The notes under the pieces were generated by a model. That model searched no databases, was not told where the DNA came from, and saw only the letters and a program-made list of their open reading frames with translations. A stretch of 64,000 nt of DNA. Source: Ligilactobacillus sp900765635. Lineage in GTDB: Bacteria; Bacillota; Bacilli; Lactobacillales; Lactobacillaceae. Shown here piece after piece: positions 27,199-36,766 of the stretch; positions within the stretch are counted from its first letter, which is position 1; the number at the start of each line of letters is the position of its first letter. Made by a program: the position numbers and the translations under genes. The DNA lies in assembly GCF_949152225.1 (NCBI RefSeq), contig NZ_CASCJC010000001.1, positions 1 through 64,000 on the forward strand, read 5' to 3'.

Positions 27199-27262
27199 AA
27201 TTTTACCCTCCTTATTAAAATGTTGCTTCTAAATAATATTATAAACTAATGGAAGCGTTCTT

Positions 27263-27296
27263 GACAAATTGTGAATATTGTTTTAAAATTGTGAAT
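27263..27296. promoter_or_regulatory. Operator candidate: AAATTGTGAAT direct repeats 20 bp apart
   Basis: AAATTGTGAAT occurs at 27266-27276 and again at 27286-27296, two helical turns apart, just after TTGACA (27261-27266). It lies between the divergent GntR and GH1 genes. The rest of the gap, to 27478, shows only an RBS (AGGAGG) for GH1. Confidence 0.5.
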
Positions 27297-27478
27297 GCAA
27301 AAAATAGGAATGAGGAAGTTTTGATTTACGTCAGTGTAGACACGGTCAAATTAAACGAAGCAACGTTCAAATATGTAGTTTCGGCCAAGCAAGACGTAAA
27401 ATGCAGCCTCATATAAAGCACAAAATAAAAAAGTTGGCGGAAAAGACGTTATTTTAGAATTAAACTAGGAGGATAACG

Positions 27479-28906
27479 ATGAAAAAAGATTTCTTATGGG
27501 GTGGCGCAGTTGCTGCTCATCAATTTGAAGGTGGTTGGAATGCTGATGGGAAAGGACCAAGCGTAATCGACGTGATGACGGCCGGAGCGCATGGTGTAGC
27601 ACGTGAAATCACGCAAGAAATTGAACCAGATAAGTTTTATCCAAATCACGAAGCAATCGACTTTTATCATCGCTATAAAGAAGATATAGCGTTATTTGGT
27701 GAAATGGGACTCAAGTGTTTTAGAACTTCGATTGCGTGGACCCGTATTTTCCCTAAAGGTGATGAACAAGAACCAAATGAAGCAGGTTTGAAATTTTATG
27801 ATGAGATGTTTGATGAATTGTTAAAACATGGCATCGAACCAGTGATCACCTTGTCGCACTTTGAAATGCCGCTACATTTAGCGCGTGAATACGGTGGCTT
27901 TAGAAATCGCCAAGTGATTGATTTCTTTGTAAAATTTGCCCAAACCGTCTTTGAACGTTACAAAGATAAGGTTAAATATTGGATGACTTTCAATGAAATC
28001 AATAATCAAATGGATACTCATAATCCAATTTTCTTATGGACCAACTCTGGGGTAACATTGCAACCAGGTGAAAATCCACGTGAAGTTTTATTCCAAGTTG
28101 CGCATAACGAATTAGTGGCAAGTGCACGTGCCGTTAAGATTGGTAAACAAATTAATCCAAACTTCAAGATTGGTTGTATGATTTCACATGTGCCGGTTTA
28201 TCCATATTCATGTAACCCGGACGATATTTTAGATGCACATTTGGCAATGCATGAACGTTTCTTCTTCTCTGACGTGCATGTACGTGGATATTATCCAGCT
28301 TATGCTTTAAAGGAATTTGAACGTGAGGGCTATAACTTAGAAATCACCGATCAAGATTTGAAAGATCTCAAAGAAGGTACAGTCGATTACATCGGCTTTA
28401 GTTACTACATGTCAACCGCAGTTAAAGCTGATGCACATAATGATAACTTAGAAAATGTTGTTAACGGTGGGATGGCTAATGCCGTTGAAAATCCTTATAT
28501 CAAATCAAGTGACTGGGGATGGCCAATCGATCCAACCGGCTTACGTTACACTTTAAACAACTTGTATGAACGTTATCAAAAACCATTATTCATCGTTGAA
28601 AATGGTTTTGGTGCCGTCGATCAATTAGAAGCCGATGGCAGCATTCATGATCCAGGCCGGATCGATTATTTGACCAAACACATCCAAGCGATGCAAGCCG
28701 CAGTTGAACATGACGGGGTTGACTTGATGGGTTATACTCCTTGGGGCATCATCGATTTAGTTTCCTTTACAACAGGAGAAATGAAGAAGCGTTATGGCAT
28801 GATTTATGTCGATCGTGATAACGAAGGTCATGGTAGCATGAAACGTTACAAGAAAGATTCATTTGACTGGTATCGCCAAGTAATCGCCAATAACGGCATT
28901 CATTAA
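27479..28906 (+). CDS. GH1 6-phospho-beta-glucosidase
   Basis: Cytosolic GH1 enzyme of 475 residues. The acid/base Glu is in TFNEINNQ near 165, the nucleophile in FIVENGFGAV near 370. The phosphate-pocket signature S...K-K-R-Y (SFTTGEMKKRYG near 425) fits a 6-phospho-beta-glucosidase. AGGAGG is found before the ATG. It is followed by its own terminator and then a broken EIIC that may once have imported its substrate. It may now depend on another cellobiose/beta-glucoside PTS. Confidence 0.9.
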   Translation: MKKDFLWGGAVAAHQFEGGWNADGKGPSVIDVMTAGAHGVAREITQEIEPDKFYPNHEAIDFYHRYKEDIALFGEMGLKCFRTSIAWTRIFPKGDEQEPNEAGLKFYDEMFDELLKHGIEPVITLSHFEMPLHLAREYGGFRNRQVIDFFVKFAQTVFERYKDKVKYWMTFNEINNQMDTHNPIFLWTNSGVTLQPGENPREVLFQVAHNELVASARAVKIGKQINPNFKIGCMISHVPVYPYSCNPDDILDAHLAMHERFFFSDVHVRGYYPAYALKEFEREGYNLEITDQDLKDLKEGTVDYIGFSYYMSTAVKADAHNDNLENVVNGGMANAVENPYIKSSDWGWPIDPTGLRYTLNNLYERYQKPLFIVENGFGAVDQLEADGSIHDPGRIDYLTKHIQAMQAAVEHDGVDLMGYTPWGIIDLVSFTTGEMKKRYGMIYVDRDNEGHGSMKRYKKDSFDWYRQVIANNGIH

Positions 28907-28911
28907 TTTTA

Positions 28912-28940
28912 AAGGACCATTTTAAGTGGTCCTTTTTTGT
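28912..28940 (+). terminator. GH1 terminator
   Basis: AAGGACCA and TGGTCCTT pair across a 7-base loop, followed by a T-run. Confidence 0.85.
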
Positions 28941-29118
28941 TTGGGGAAAAGTTATTTAAGAAACAATTTTAAAAAATGTTGCATAAAAAATAAACTTAGA
29001 GTTGCTTCAACCTTATTAAATCAACAATTGTCAGTGGTTTATACAAATGTTAATGCAAAAAATAACTTATTGGTACTTAAAAAATAGGTCGGTCCAAAAT
29101 ATAATAAAATCATAGAAA

Positions 29119-30291
29119 GTGTTTTCTTGCATGGATATTGAAGTTTTCTTAGCGCGCAATTTACCATTAGATCCACATAAAAATATGATGGCAACACTTT
29201 TGGGAAAGAATTGGACAGATTGGTTTAATATTCCATATAACCTATCAATGGGGATCATGACGGTTTATGTCATGTTAGGGATTGCTAAAAGTTTATCCAA
29301 ATATTACAAAATAGACTCTTTAGCAACACAAATCATGTCGTTTGTTACTTTGTTTATCTTAACACCAGTAACTACAACTAAAGATGGCTTGATGTTTTTA
29401 CCAATGGATAACTTGAGTGCTTCAGGACTTTTTTAAGGCATGTTTGTCACCATTGGAACGGTAGAAATCATGCGCTGGGTTTTGAGTCGTGGTTGGAAGA
29501 TTAGAATGCCTGATTCAGTGCCAGAAAATGTTAGCCGTTCATTTGAAGCATTGATTCCTGGTTTATTTGTCTTTGTGATCTTTGATGTGATTCGTTTTAT
29601 CTTTACGGTGATACCATTTGATTCAGCGCAAGCCTTTATCTTTAAATTCTTACAAACACCATTGACGTCTTTAGGAGCTTCTTACCCAGCAACTTTAGTT
29701 ATTGAAGTTTTTGCGACAATTCTTTTTTCTTTTGGTTTGCATGGGCCAAACATTATCGGTGGGGTAATGAATCCAATTTGGTTATCTTTAACCGCCCAAA
29801 ATGCTGCCGCTTATGCAGCTGGTAAGACTTTACCTAACATCGTTAACGGACAATTTGATGCAAATTATGTTAAATTAGGTGGTTGTGGTTGTACGATTGG
29901 TTTAGCAATTATTGCAGCTTTCATGGCTAAATCTGATCAATATAAGACCTTAGGACGTTTAGGAATCGTACCAGGTTTCTTTAATATCAATGAACCATTA
30001 ATCTTTGGGATTCCAATCGTGTTAAATCCAATCATGATGATTCCATTTATCTTATCACCGGTGATTTTTGTTTCATTATCTTATTTTGTAATGAAAATTG
30101 GCTTGGTACCGATTGCAAATGGGGTTAATATTCCATGGACGACACCACCAATCATCGCTGGTTTTTTGATTAGTGGTTGGAAGGGTGCACTTTTCCAATT
30201 AGTTGAAATCGTCGTTTCGATGGCTTGGTGGTATCCATTCTTTAAGATTGTTGATAAACAAGCGCTTGAACAAGAACAAAAACAAGCTTAA
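29119..30291 (+). pseudogene. PTS lactose/cellobiose-family EIIC, truncated and with an in-frame stop
   Basis: Remnant of a roughly 430-residue permease. The first segment (GTG at 29119) begins inside the protein: the first membrane helices are missing. It reaches TAA at 29434-29436 after DNLSASGLF. The same frame continues directly with GMFVTIGTVEIMRW and keeps the EIIC signatures RMPDSVPENVSRSFEALIPG, GLHGPNIIGGVMNPIW and INEPLIFGIPIVLNP to a normal C-terminus. Two separate lesions, a 5' truncation and a nonsense codon, mean no functional permease. Decay appears recent because the 3' part is well kept. Related to the intact EIIC at 56481-57812. Confidence 0.85.
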
Positions 30292-30345
30292 AATTAAATG
30301 TTTTGACAAGAAATAACCGTCAGCGGTGCTAATAAAAATTAAAGT

Positions 30346-30380
30346 CCTCTTTACTGAAATTTCTGGTAAAGAGGTTTTTT
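30346..30380 (+). terminator. Terminator after the broken EIIC
   Basis: CCTCTTTAC and GTAAAGAGG pair, followed by six Ts. Confidence 0.85.
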
Positions 30381-30481
30381 GTTTGGCAGCCAATAGATTG
30401 TAAGTTAGTTAAAATAAGGGGAGTGTTTTAGCGAGTTAAATAATATTAATAAATTAAGCTGTCTGCAACTTATTTAAATGG

Positions 30482-30515
30482 TATACTTTTGATGTAAATA
30501 AAGTGAGCGTTTTCT
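30482..30515 (+). promoter_or_regulatory. glpK -10 box and cre-like site
   Basis: TATACT (30482-30487) is a likely -10; the -35 is poor. AGTGAGCGTTTTCT (30502-30515) is a partial cre match just downstream, where CcpA could block elongation. Confidence 0.4.
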
Positions 30516-30535
30516 TTTTTGGGGAGGTATTTTAA

Positions 30536-32059
30536 ATGGAAACAAAATCCACTATGCAAGAAAAATATATTATGGCTATCGATGAAGGTACGACCAGTAC
30601 ACGAACGATTATCTTTGATCATGCGGGACAAAAAGTGGCCGATGCGCAAAAGGAATTTCCGCAATATTTCCCAGAACCAGGTTGGGTGGAACATAATGCT
30701 AATGAAATCTGGAATGCGGTCTTATCGACGATTGCCAATGCCTTTATTAATTCGGGAATTCATCCAACACAAATCGCCGGAATTGGAATTACTAACCAAC
30801 GAGAAACCACGGTTATTTGGGATAAGCAAACTGGTCTACCAATCTATAATGCAATTGTTTGGCAATCACGGCAAACCAATGAGATTGCGCAGCGTTTGAT
30901 TGATGAAGGATATAGTGAAATGATCCATGCTAAAACAGGTTTATTGATCGATGCTTATTTTTCGGCAACCAAGATTCGTTGGATTTTAGATCATGTTGAA
31001 GGTGCTCAAGAAAGAGCTCAAAGAGGAGAATTACTTTTTGGTACAATCGATACGTGGTTGACTTGGAAATTAACCGGTGGGGCAGCACATGTGACCGATT
31101 ATACCAATGCTAGTCGGACGATGTTATTTAACATTCATGATTTAACGTGGGATGAAGATATTTTGAAATTACTCAACATTCCCAAAAAAATCTTACCAGA
31201 AGTTAAGAGTAATTCAGAAATTTATGGTCATACGGCTTCGTATCATTTCTATGGTAGTAGTGCTCCAATTGCTGGTTTAGTCGGTGATCAACAAGCAGCC
31301 TTATTTGGCCAGTTGGCCTTAGAAGATGGTACGGTAAAAAATACCTATGGGACCGGTTCGTTTATTGTGATGAATACGGGTGAAAAACCAGTCTTATCAC
31401 AAAATAATCTTTTGACAACTGTCGGCTATGCGCTTGATGGCAAAGTTAATTACGCTTTAGAAGGCTCGGTCTTTGTTTCGGGCTCGGCGCTGCAATGGTT
31501 GCGTGATAGCATGGAAATCTTAGAAAGTGCGCCTGATTCAGAACAAGCAGCTTATAAATCTACGAGTCATGATGAAGTTTATGTGGTACCGGCCTTTACT
31601 GGTTTAGGGGCACCTTATTGGGATAGTGAAGCGCGTGGTGCGGTCTTTGGTTTGACACGTGGAACCACTAAAAACGACTTTATCAAAGCAACGTTACAAT
31701 CACTAGCTTATCAAACTCGTGATGTGGTTGATACGATGGAAAAAGATACGGGGATCAAAATTCCAACTTTGCGTGTTGATGGTGGCGCGGCTAAGAATAA
31801 CTACTTGTTGCAATTCCAAGCAGATATCTTAGATACCCCGATTGAACGTGCAGCTAATTTGGAAACAACAGCACTTGGAGCAGCCTTTTTAGCTGGTTTA
31901 GCTGTGGGGTATTGGCAAGATACGACCGAACTAAAAACTATTTTTGCAGTAGGACAAAGATTTGAACCACAAATGAGTGCAAAACGACGTGAAGACTCGT
32001 ATGCAGGATGGCAAAATGCAGTTGCAGCTACCCGTATTTTTAAGCATCGAGCTAAATAA
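30536..32059 (+). CDS. glpK: Glycerol kinase
   Basis: FGGY kinase of 507 residues, normal length, making glycerol-3-P. Motifs: YIMAIDEGTTSTRTIIFD near 10-28, GITNQRETTVIWDK near 85, the activation-loop region with His in TSHDEVYVVPAFTGLGAPYWD near 345, and GGAAKNNYLLQFQAD near 420. In Firmicutes, PTS HPr phosphorylates a His in this enzyme. GGGGAGG is before the ATG. A remnant of glpF follows, so glycerol must enter by another route or by diffusion. Confidence 0.96.
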   Translation: METKSTMQEKYIMAIDEGTTSTRTIIFDHAGQKVADAQKEFPQYFPEPGWVEHNANEIWNAVLSTIANAFINSGIHPTQIAGIGITNQRETTVIWDKQTGLPIYNAIVWQSRQTNEIAQRLIDEGYSEMIHAKTGLLIDAYFSATKIRWILDHVEGAQERAQRGELLFGTIDTWLTWKLTGGAAHVTDYTNASRTMLFNIHDLTWDEDILKLLNIPKKILPEVKSNSEIYGHTASYHFYGSSAPIAGLVGDQQAALFGQLALEDGTVKNTYGTGSFIVMNTGEKPVLSQNNLLTTVGYALDGKVNYALEGSVFVSGSALQWLRDSMEILESAPDSEQAAYKSTSHDEVYVVPAFTGLGAPYWDSEARGAVFGLTRGTTKNDFIKATLQSLAYQTRDVVDTMEKDTGIKIPTLRVDGGAAKNNYLLQFQADILDTPIERAANLETTALGAAFLAGLAVGYWQDTTELKTIFAVGQRFEPQMSAKRREDSYAGWQNAVAATRIFKHRAK

Positions 32060-32122
32060 GTCAGCTATTTAAAAGTAACAAGCAAATGATTTAAACGACA
32101 TATAAAAACAGCGACAAAAGGT

Positions 32123-32224
32123 TTCAGACTTTGGTTATAGCTGGGTACCGGTATTAGGACCAATCGTTGGAGGAACAATCGGGGGCATTACTTTTCAACT
32201 TATTACCTTAAAAATGACGACTAA
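32123..32224 (+). pseudogene. glpF remnant (C-terminal piece of a glycerol facilitator)
   Basis: From 32127 the frame reads DFGYSWVPVLGPIVGGTIGG, the last membrane helix of MIP-family glycerol facilitators, preceded by a stop codon and no start. About 35 codons remain. Its position after glpK and before a terminator is the usual place of glpF, so this is a decayed copy. Confidence 0.75.
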
Positions 32225-32228
32225 GTTT

Positions 32229-32294
32229 TGGCAATCACTTTTTGTGGTTGCCTTTTTTAGTGCGCAAAAAAACACGCTTTACGGGCGTGTTTGA
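32229..32294. terminator. Two facing terminators (glpK/glpF plus strand; apbE minus strand)
   Basis: Plus strand: GGCAATCA with TGGTTGCC then six Ts (32229-32260). Minus strand: AAACACGC with GCGTGTTT then Ts (32292-32260), overlapping the end of apbE. Confidence 0.75.
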
Positions 32295-33289
32295 ATTTCA
32301 AATGCAGGATTTAAGATTTTTAGATCGCTAGGTTTAAAGCCACTCAACCAGATCTTTTGGTCTTTAGTGACAAAGACTGCACCGTATAAATCAGCGTTGG
32401 TCCAGTTAGTTTGGGGGTGTCCGGCAAAAAAGAGGTTAGTTGTTTCAATCTCACCATCAAGTGAATATTTGGAAAAGACGGTGACACTGGCAAGGTCGTT
32501 TTCTTTCGGATATCCGCTAAGTGAATCTAAAATATGATGGTACGAATGGCCGTTATATTCGAAACGGCGTTCATAAATCCCACTAGTCACAATCGAGCAA
32601 GGTGGCATTTTGACAGCGGCGATTGCTTGGCCACGGGTGTTATTGGGATCTTGAATGCCAATGCGCCATAATTGATCGGGGTGGATAGGTTGAGATCCCA
32701 TTAAAAGTAAATCACCGCCTAAATCGATGATACCATTGTGCAGATCATAAGCACGCCATAAATCTTGGATGCGATCAGCGATATAACCTTTAGCAATGCC
32801 ACCTAAATCAAGTTCCATTCCTTTTAAAGGTAAATAGACACTTAAATTGGTCGGGTTGATTTGAATTTTTTGGGCATCAATAAGTTGTAATTTAGCTTCA
32901 ATATCGGCTTTTTTCGGTAATTTAGCGCCAGCAAAGCCAATCTTCCACAATTTGACGAGCGGTCCGATCGCGGCGTTAAAACCACGATTTTGGCAGCTGA
33001 CTTGCCAAGCTTTTTGAATCAAGTTAAAAGTTGGATAACTGACTTGAACGGGATGTTTGCCGGCAGCTTGATTGATTGCCATCACCTCGGAATTAGTGCG
33101 ATTGACGGTCAACAGATCTTCATAAAACTGGATGAGCTCAAAAGCTTTATCGAGTTGACTTTCATAGGCTGTGCCAAATAAAGTTAAGTTGATCGTCGTC
33201 CCTAACGCACGATACGTTTTAGTAAGTCTACGTTGACTAAGCTGAGGGATAAATTCTGAGTGAATGTCTGGCCAAAGTAGTGTACTCAT
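32279..33289 (-). CDS. apbE: FAD:protein FMN transferase ApbE
   Basis: Flavin transferase of 336 residues that attaches FMN to a Ser/Thr of target proteins. Visible: MELDLGGIAKGYIADRIQ near 180, IIDLGGDLLLMG near 207 and the region IVTSGIYERRFEYNGHSYHHI (described in parts) near 250-270 with the conserved HHILD. No lipobox signal, so it acts in the cytosol. Its ATG overlaps the stop of the LysR gene by 4 bp. Its likely target, the FMN-binding domain of the reductase at 34344-36684, is encoded divergently. The target gene is frameshifted but apbE is intact. Confidence 0.9.
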   Translation of the reverse strand: MSTLLWPDIHSEFIPQLSQRRLTKTYRALGTTINLTLFGTAYESQLDKAFELIQFYEDLLTVNRTNSEVMAINQAAGKHPVQVSYPTFNLIQKAWQVSCQNRGFNAAIGPLVKLWKIGFAGAKLPKKADIEAKLQLIDAQKIQINPTNLSVYLPLKGMELDLGGIAKGYIADRIQDLWRAYDLHNGIIDLGGDLLLMGSQPIHPDQLWRIGIQDPNNTRGQAIAAVKMPPCSIVTSGIYERRFEYNGHSYHHILDSLSGYPKENDLASVTVFSKYSLDGEIETTNLFFAGHPQTNWTNADLYGAVFVTKDQKIWLSGFKPSDLKILNPAFEIQTRP

Positions 33290-34221
33290 TTAAATATCTT
33301 CCCTTCGTGTTGGGTTTGAAAAATAGTTTGTAAAAATAATGCCATTTCTGCGACAAAAGGATCGGCATTTTTAGCATAGCTAATACCTAAATTAAGGTTA
33401 AGCATTTCTTTTGGAAAAAGCAAGATGTTAACGGGACTTTGTGGTGTTAAACAATGCTTGACGACTGGCAAAGAACTAACGGTTATACCTAAGCCTTTGG
33501 CTGCAGCTAAGGTAGTTGCTATTGAATTAGACAGACTCAGACAGTGCTTGATTTGAATTCCATGATCGCTAAAAAGATGGTCAATCATGTTTTGAAAAGA
33601 AGACGTGCCTGAAAGACGAATGAAATTTTGGCCACTTAACGCTTGAAGTTACGTGTAGGTTAAAGTTCGCAGGCGTTTATTTGGTTGATAAAGAGATGCA
33701 TTTTCGGGCACAACTAAACAAAGTTGATCGTTTCGGAGATAAAGAACTTTAAGCGTAGGATCATTGATAATCCGACCAATGAAAAGATTAACCTGACTGT
33801 TAGCAAGTTGATTAGCGACACGATTGGTTGTTTCTTCGATGACTTTAAGGTTTAAATCAGGATATTGATATTGAACTTTTTGTAAAATATCTGGTAGATC
33901 GATAGCCGAAAATGGTTGGTTAATGGCTAAAGTTAAGTGTCCAGCTTGTGTTTTACTTAAAATTTCGAGTTGTTGCGTTAATTCTTGGCTAGTTTGGCGC
34001 ATTTTTTGGAGCCCATTTAATAAGGTCTGCCCTGCTAGGGTTAGTGAGATTGGATTTTTTTGACGTTCAACGAGTTGAACTTGGTATTTTTCTTCGGCCT
34101 GTTTTAAGATGCGACTGACGTAAGGTTGACTGACATAAAGTTCTTGGGCAACCTTGGTTAACGTTTCAGCTTGCTTGACACTGGTAAGAAGTTTTTCTAA
34201 AAATTCAAGTTGTTCATTCAT
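33286..34221 (-). pseudogene. LysR-family regulator interrupted by an in-frame TAA
   Basis: Full-length LysR frame of about 311 codons broken by TAA at 33651-33649. The frame before and after the stop is the same, so one base change is enough to explain it. The HTH is clear near 20-45 (LTKVAQELYVSQPYVSRILK); the substrate domain follows and resumes after the stop with LQALSGQNFIRLSG. The best start is the ATG at 34221 with GAGG upstream (34230 is an in-frame GTG). The N-terminal piece of about 190 residues could still bind DNA. Divergent from the reductase gene with a perfect palindrome between them. Confidence 0.85.
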
Positions 34222-34242
34222 GATGCTCACCTCTTTTTTGTT

Positions 34243-34328
34243 ATAACTAATTAGTTATGATGATGAAACTAAATAAGCATTTAACATTATTGATAAAAAG
34301 GTTGATAATTTAAGTGTAAACGTTTTAT
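34243..34328. promoter_or_regulatory. LysR-type operator palindrome and cre-like site
   Basis: ATAACTAATTAGTTAT (34243-34258) is a perfect 16-bp palindrome, typical of a LysR box (T-N11-A pattern), between the two divergent genes. TGTAAACGTTTTAT (34315-34328) is a near-cre just upstream of the reductase gene. Confidence 0.6.
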
Positions 34329-34343
34329 TTAGGGGATGTTAGC

Positions 34344-36684
34344 ATGAAATTATTAGCAATTGTCGAAACTAATGCACCACTTTCTTATAATCGTAAGTTA
34401 CTAATGTATATGCAAAAGCATTTTGCTAAACAGGCAACAATTGAGCTTGCAGAAGTTAAAGATATTCCTTTATTCAATGAGGAAATCGCCACCGATACGC
34501 CACCTGCAGTTGAAAAGATGCGTCAAAAGATTGAAGCTGCTGACGGTGTTATTTTCGGTGTACCAGAATATGATCACAGGATTCCAGCCGCCTTAAAGAG
34601 TGTGTTAGAATGGCTTTCTTATCAGCATCATCCTTTCAGAAGTAAACCATGTATGCTTGTGGGGGACTTCATTAGGAGTACAAGGAACTTCACGCGCACA
34701 AGATAACTTAAGAGTTATTTTAAGCTCACCAGGTGTGGAAGCAATCGTCTTACCAGCCAATGAATTTTTATTGAGTTTTGCACCTAAGGCTTTTGATGAA
34801 CAAGGTGATTTGGTCGATGCTAAGACAATTTGTTTTTTAGAAGAATGTTTTAATAATTTTGTCCAGATGCTTAATACCATTAATGGTAATGCGCAAGCAA
34901 AGGTTGAATGGTCCGCAACTTATGATACGGTAGTCTTGGGCTTTGGAGTAGCGGGTGCGACCGCAGCCCGGTTTGCAGCAGATGCAGGTGCCCAAGTTTT
35001 ATTAGTAGATGCTGCACCATATGGTCATGAAGGTGGTAATACCCGTTATGCCGGTCAAGTTGTTGGAACAGGCGATGATTTTGCTGAATTAAAGAAATAT
35101 TATCAACAATTGACTTATCCAATGGATTTGCCAGAAGACATGGTTGATACCTATGTAGATGGAATGTGTAACATGCGCGATTATTATCGCAAATACTTAG
35201 ATATCGAACCATTTAGTTTCAAGAAATCATTTGAAAAATCCAGCACCTTGATTAAAGTTGCCGATGTATGTTTTGAATATCCCGAATATGAAGGTGTATA
35301 TTCTTATGATTTAACACTTGTTCATCAAACGGTTTTTGATGCTGCTTTGTGGAAAATCTTGCAACAAAAAGTTGCTGACAGAGCAGATAAGATCGATGTG
35401 TGGTTAGAATCACGTGCCATTCATTTGATTCAAGATCCAGTAACTAAGGTTGTGATAGGGGCTCAGATTTCACGTGGCGGTCAAGTGTATAATGTTCGTG
35501 CTAAAAATGGGGTTGTCTTAGCGACCGGTGGTTTTGAAAATAATAAAGAAATGGTGCAAAAATATCTAGGTGCTGATCACTTAGCTGTTTTAGGTAGTCT
35601 TTATAATACAGGTGATGGCATTAACATGGGCCTTGAAGTCGGGGCTAAGTTATGGCATATGGAAAACTATGAAGCATTAGCTTTGCAACATGGGTTATGT
35701 TTTGCCGAAGATGAAGGTAAGCGTGGCCGGACAATTCTAAATTGGTTTGAAACCTCTAGCGGTAGTCTGTTGACTGTTGGCGATGATGGCACTCGCTATT
35801 TCCGTGAAGATGAAGCCAATCGGCATGGGCATATCTACCAAAATGGCCAATGGCGGATGCCAATTCGGTGTGTTCATCCATATCTTATCTTTGATCAAAC
35901 TAAACTTGACGAAATCATGCAAAAGCCATTACCGGTTGAAGATTTTAAAGAACGTTTGATTAGTGCACCAACGATTGCTGGTTTAGCTCAAAAGATTGGC
36001 GTTGATGCGGCTAAATTAGAACAAACGGTGGCCGATTTCAATCATTTCGCCCAAGTTGGTCGCGATTATGCCTTTAATCGTGCGCCTGAAACGATGCGTG
36101 CCTTTGACGATGGACCATATTATGCGATGAAGATGAGTAATACCGTCTTAAATACACAAGGTGGACCAAAACGCAATACCAAAGCTGAAGTTTTAGATAC
36201 AAATGAACAACCAATACTACATTTGTATAGTGCTGGTGAATTAGGTGGTATCTCGGCTAACCAATATCAAGGTGGCAATAATTTAGCAGAATGCTTGATT
36301 TTTGGTAAGATTGCTGGTCAACAAGCGACTGCAACAAAAGATGATAGCGATCAAAGCTTAACCAGTACGTATCTTAATGGCATCAATGATTTATTAGATG
36401 CGCAAAAAGTTGCTGATATCACTTGCGGACCAAACCAATATCTTGGCTCATCGCAATCCGGTATCGGCGGCCAAGTGATGACACGCGTGACCTTTGCCAA
36501 CGATAAGATTGAAGAAGTTGAAGTCGTAATGCATCATGAAAGCGAAGATGTTGGCTTACAAGCCATCCGTGAAATTCCGGAAAAAATTGTCGCTCAAAAC
36601 AATGTCGATGTAATCATCGGTGCGTCGGCAACTAGCCGTGCTATCAAAGAAGCGGTAGCAGATGCATTAGGGAAAGTGAAATAA
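34344..36684 (+). pseudogene. Flavin reductase / FAD-dependent fumarate reductase-like / FMN-binding fusion, frameshifted in a G5 run
   Basis: Two overlapping frames that together form one fusion. The first (34344-34706) is an NADPH-dependent FMN reductase domain (GVPEYDHRIPAALK). It goes off frame in the five Gs at about 34661-34665, right after KPCMLVG. The second frame continues as TSLGVQGTSRAQDN, then an FAD-binding domain (VVLGFGVAGATAARFAADAG, GGFENN, GELGGISANQYQGGNN) and a C-terminal FMN-binding domain ending GASATSRAIKEAV, the site of flavin attachment by ApbE. Removing one G restores the whole frame. Fumarate or another enoate as acceptor is inferred. The second part alone could be made from an internal TTG at 34657. 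It could be a real mutation, a phase-variable switch or a sequencing error. Confidence 0.8.
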
Positions 36685-36692
36685 GAAAAAAG

Positions 36693-36717
36693 CCAGGGAC
36701 TCTCCCTGGTTTTTTTA
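36693..36717 (+). terminator. Terminator after the reductase gene
   Basis: CCAGGGA, 3-base loop, TCCCTGG, then eight Ts. Confidence 0.9.
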
Positions 36718-36766
36718 ACTCAAAATAGGCGTATAATTAACTCAAACAATTAACGGAGGTGTTAAA

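Noticed and set aside
27247..27260. TGGAAGCGTTCTTG as a cre for the GntR/GH1 region
   Set aside because: Three mismatches in key positions, weaker than the other cre sites here.
34657..36684. Reductase second part as a separate intact gene from TTG 34657
   Set aside because: No RBS, and the sequence before it continues the same protein after removing one G; kept as a frameshifted fusion.
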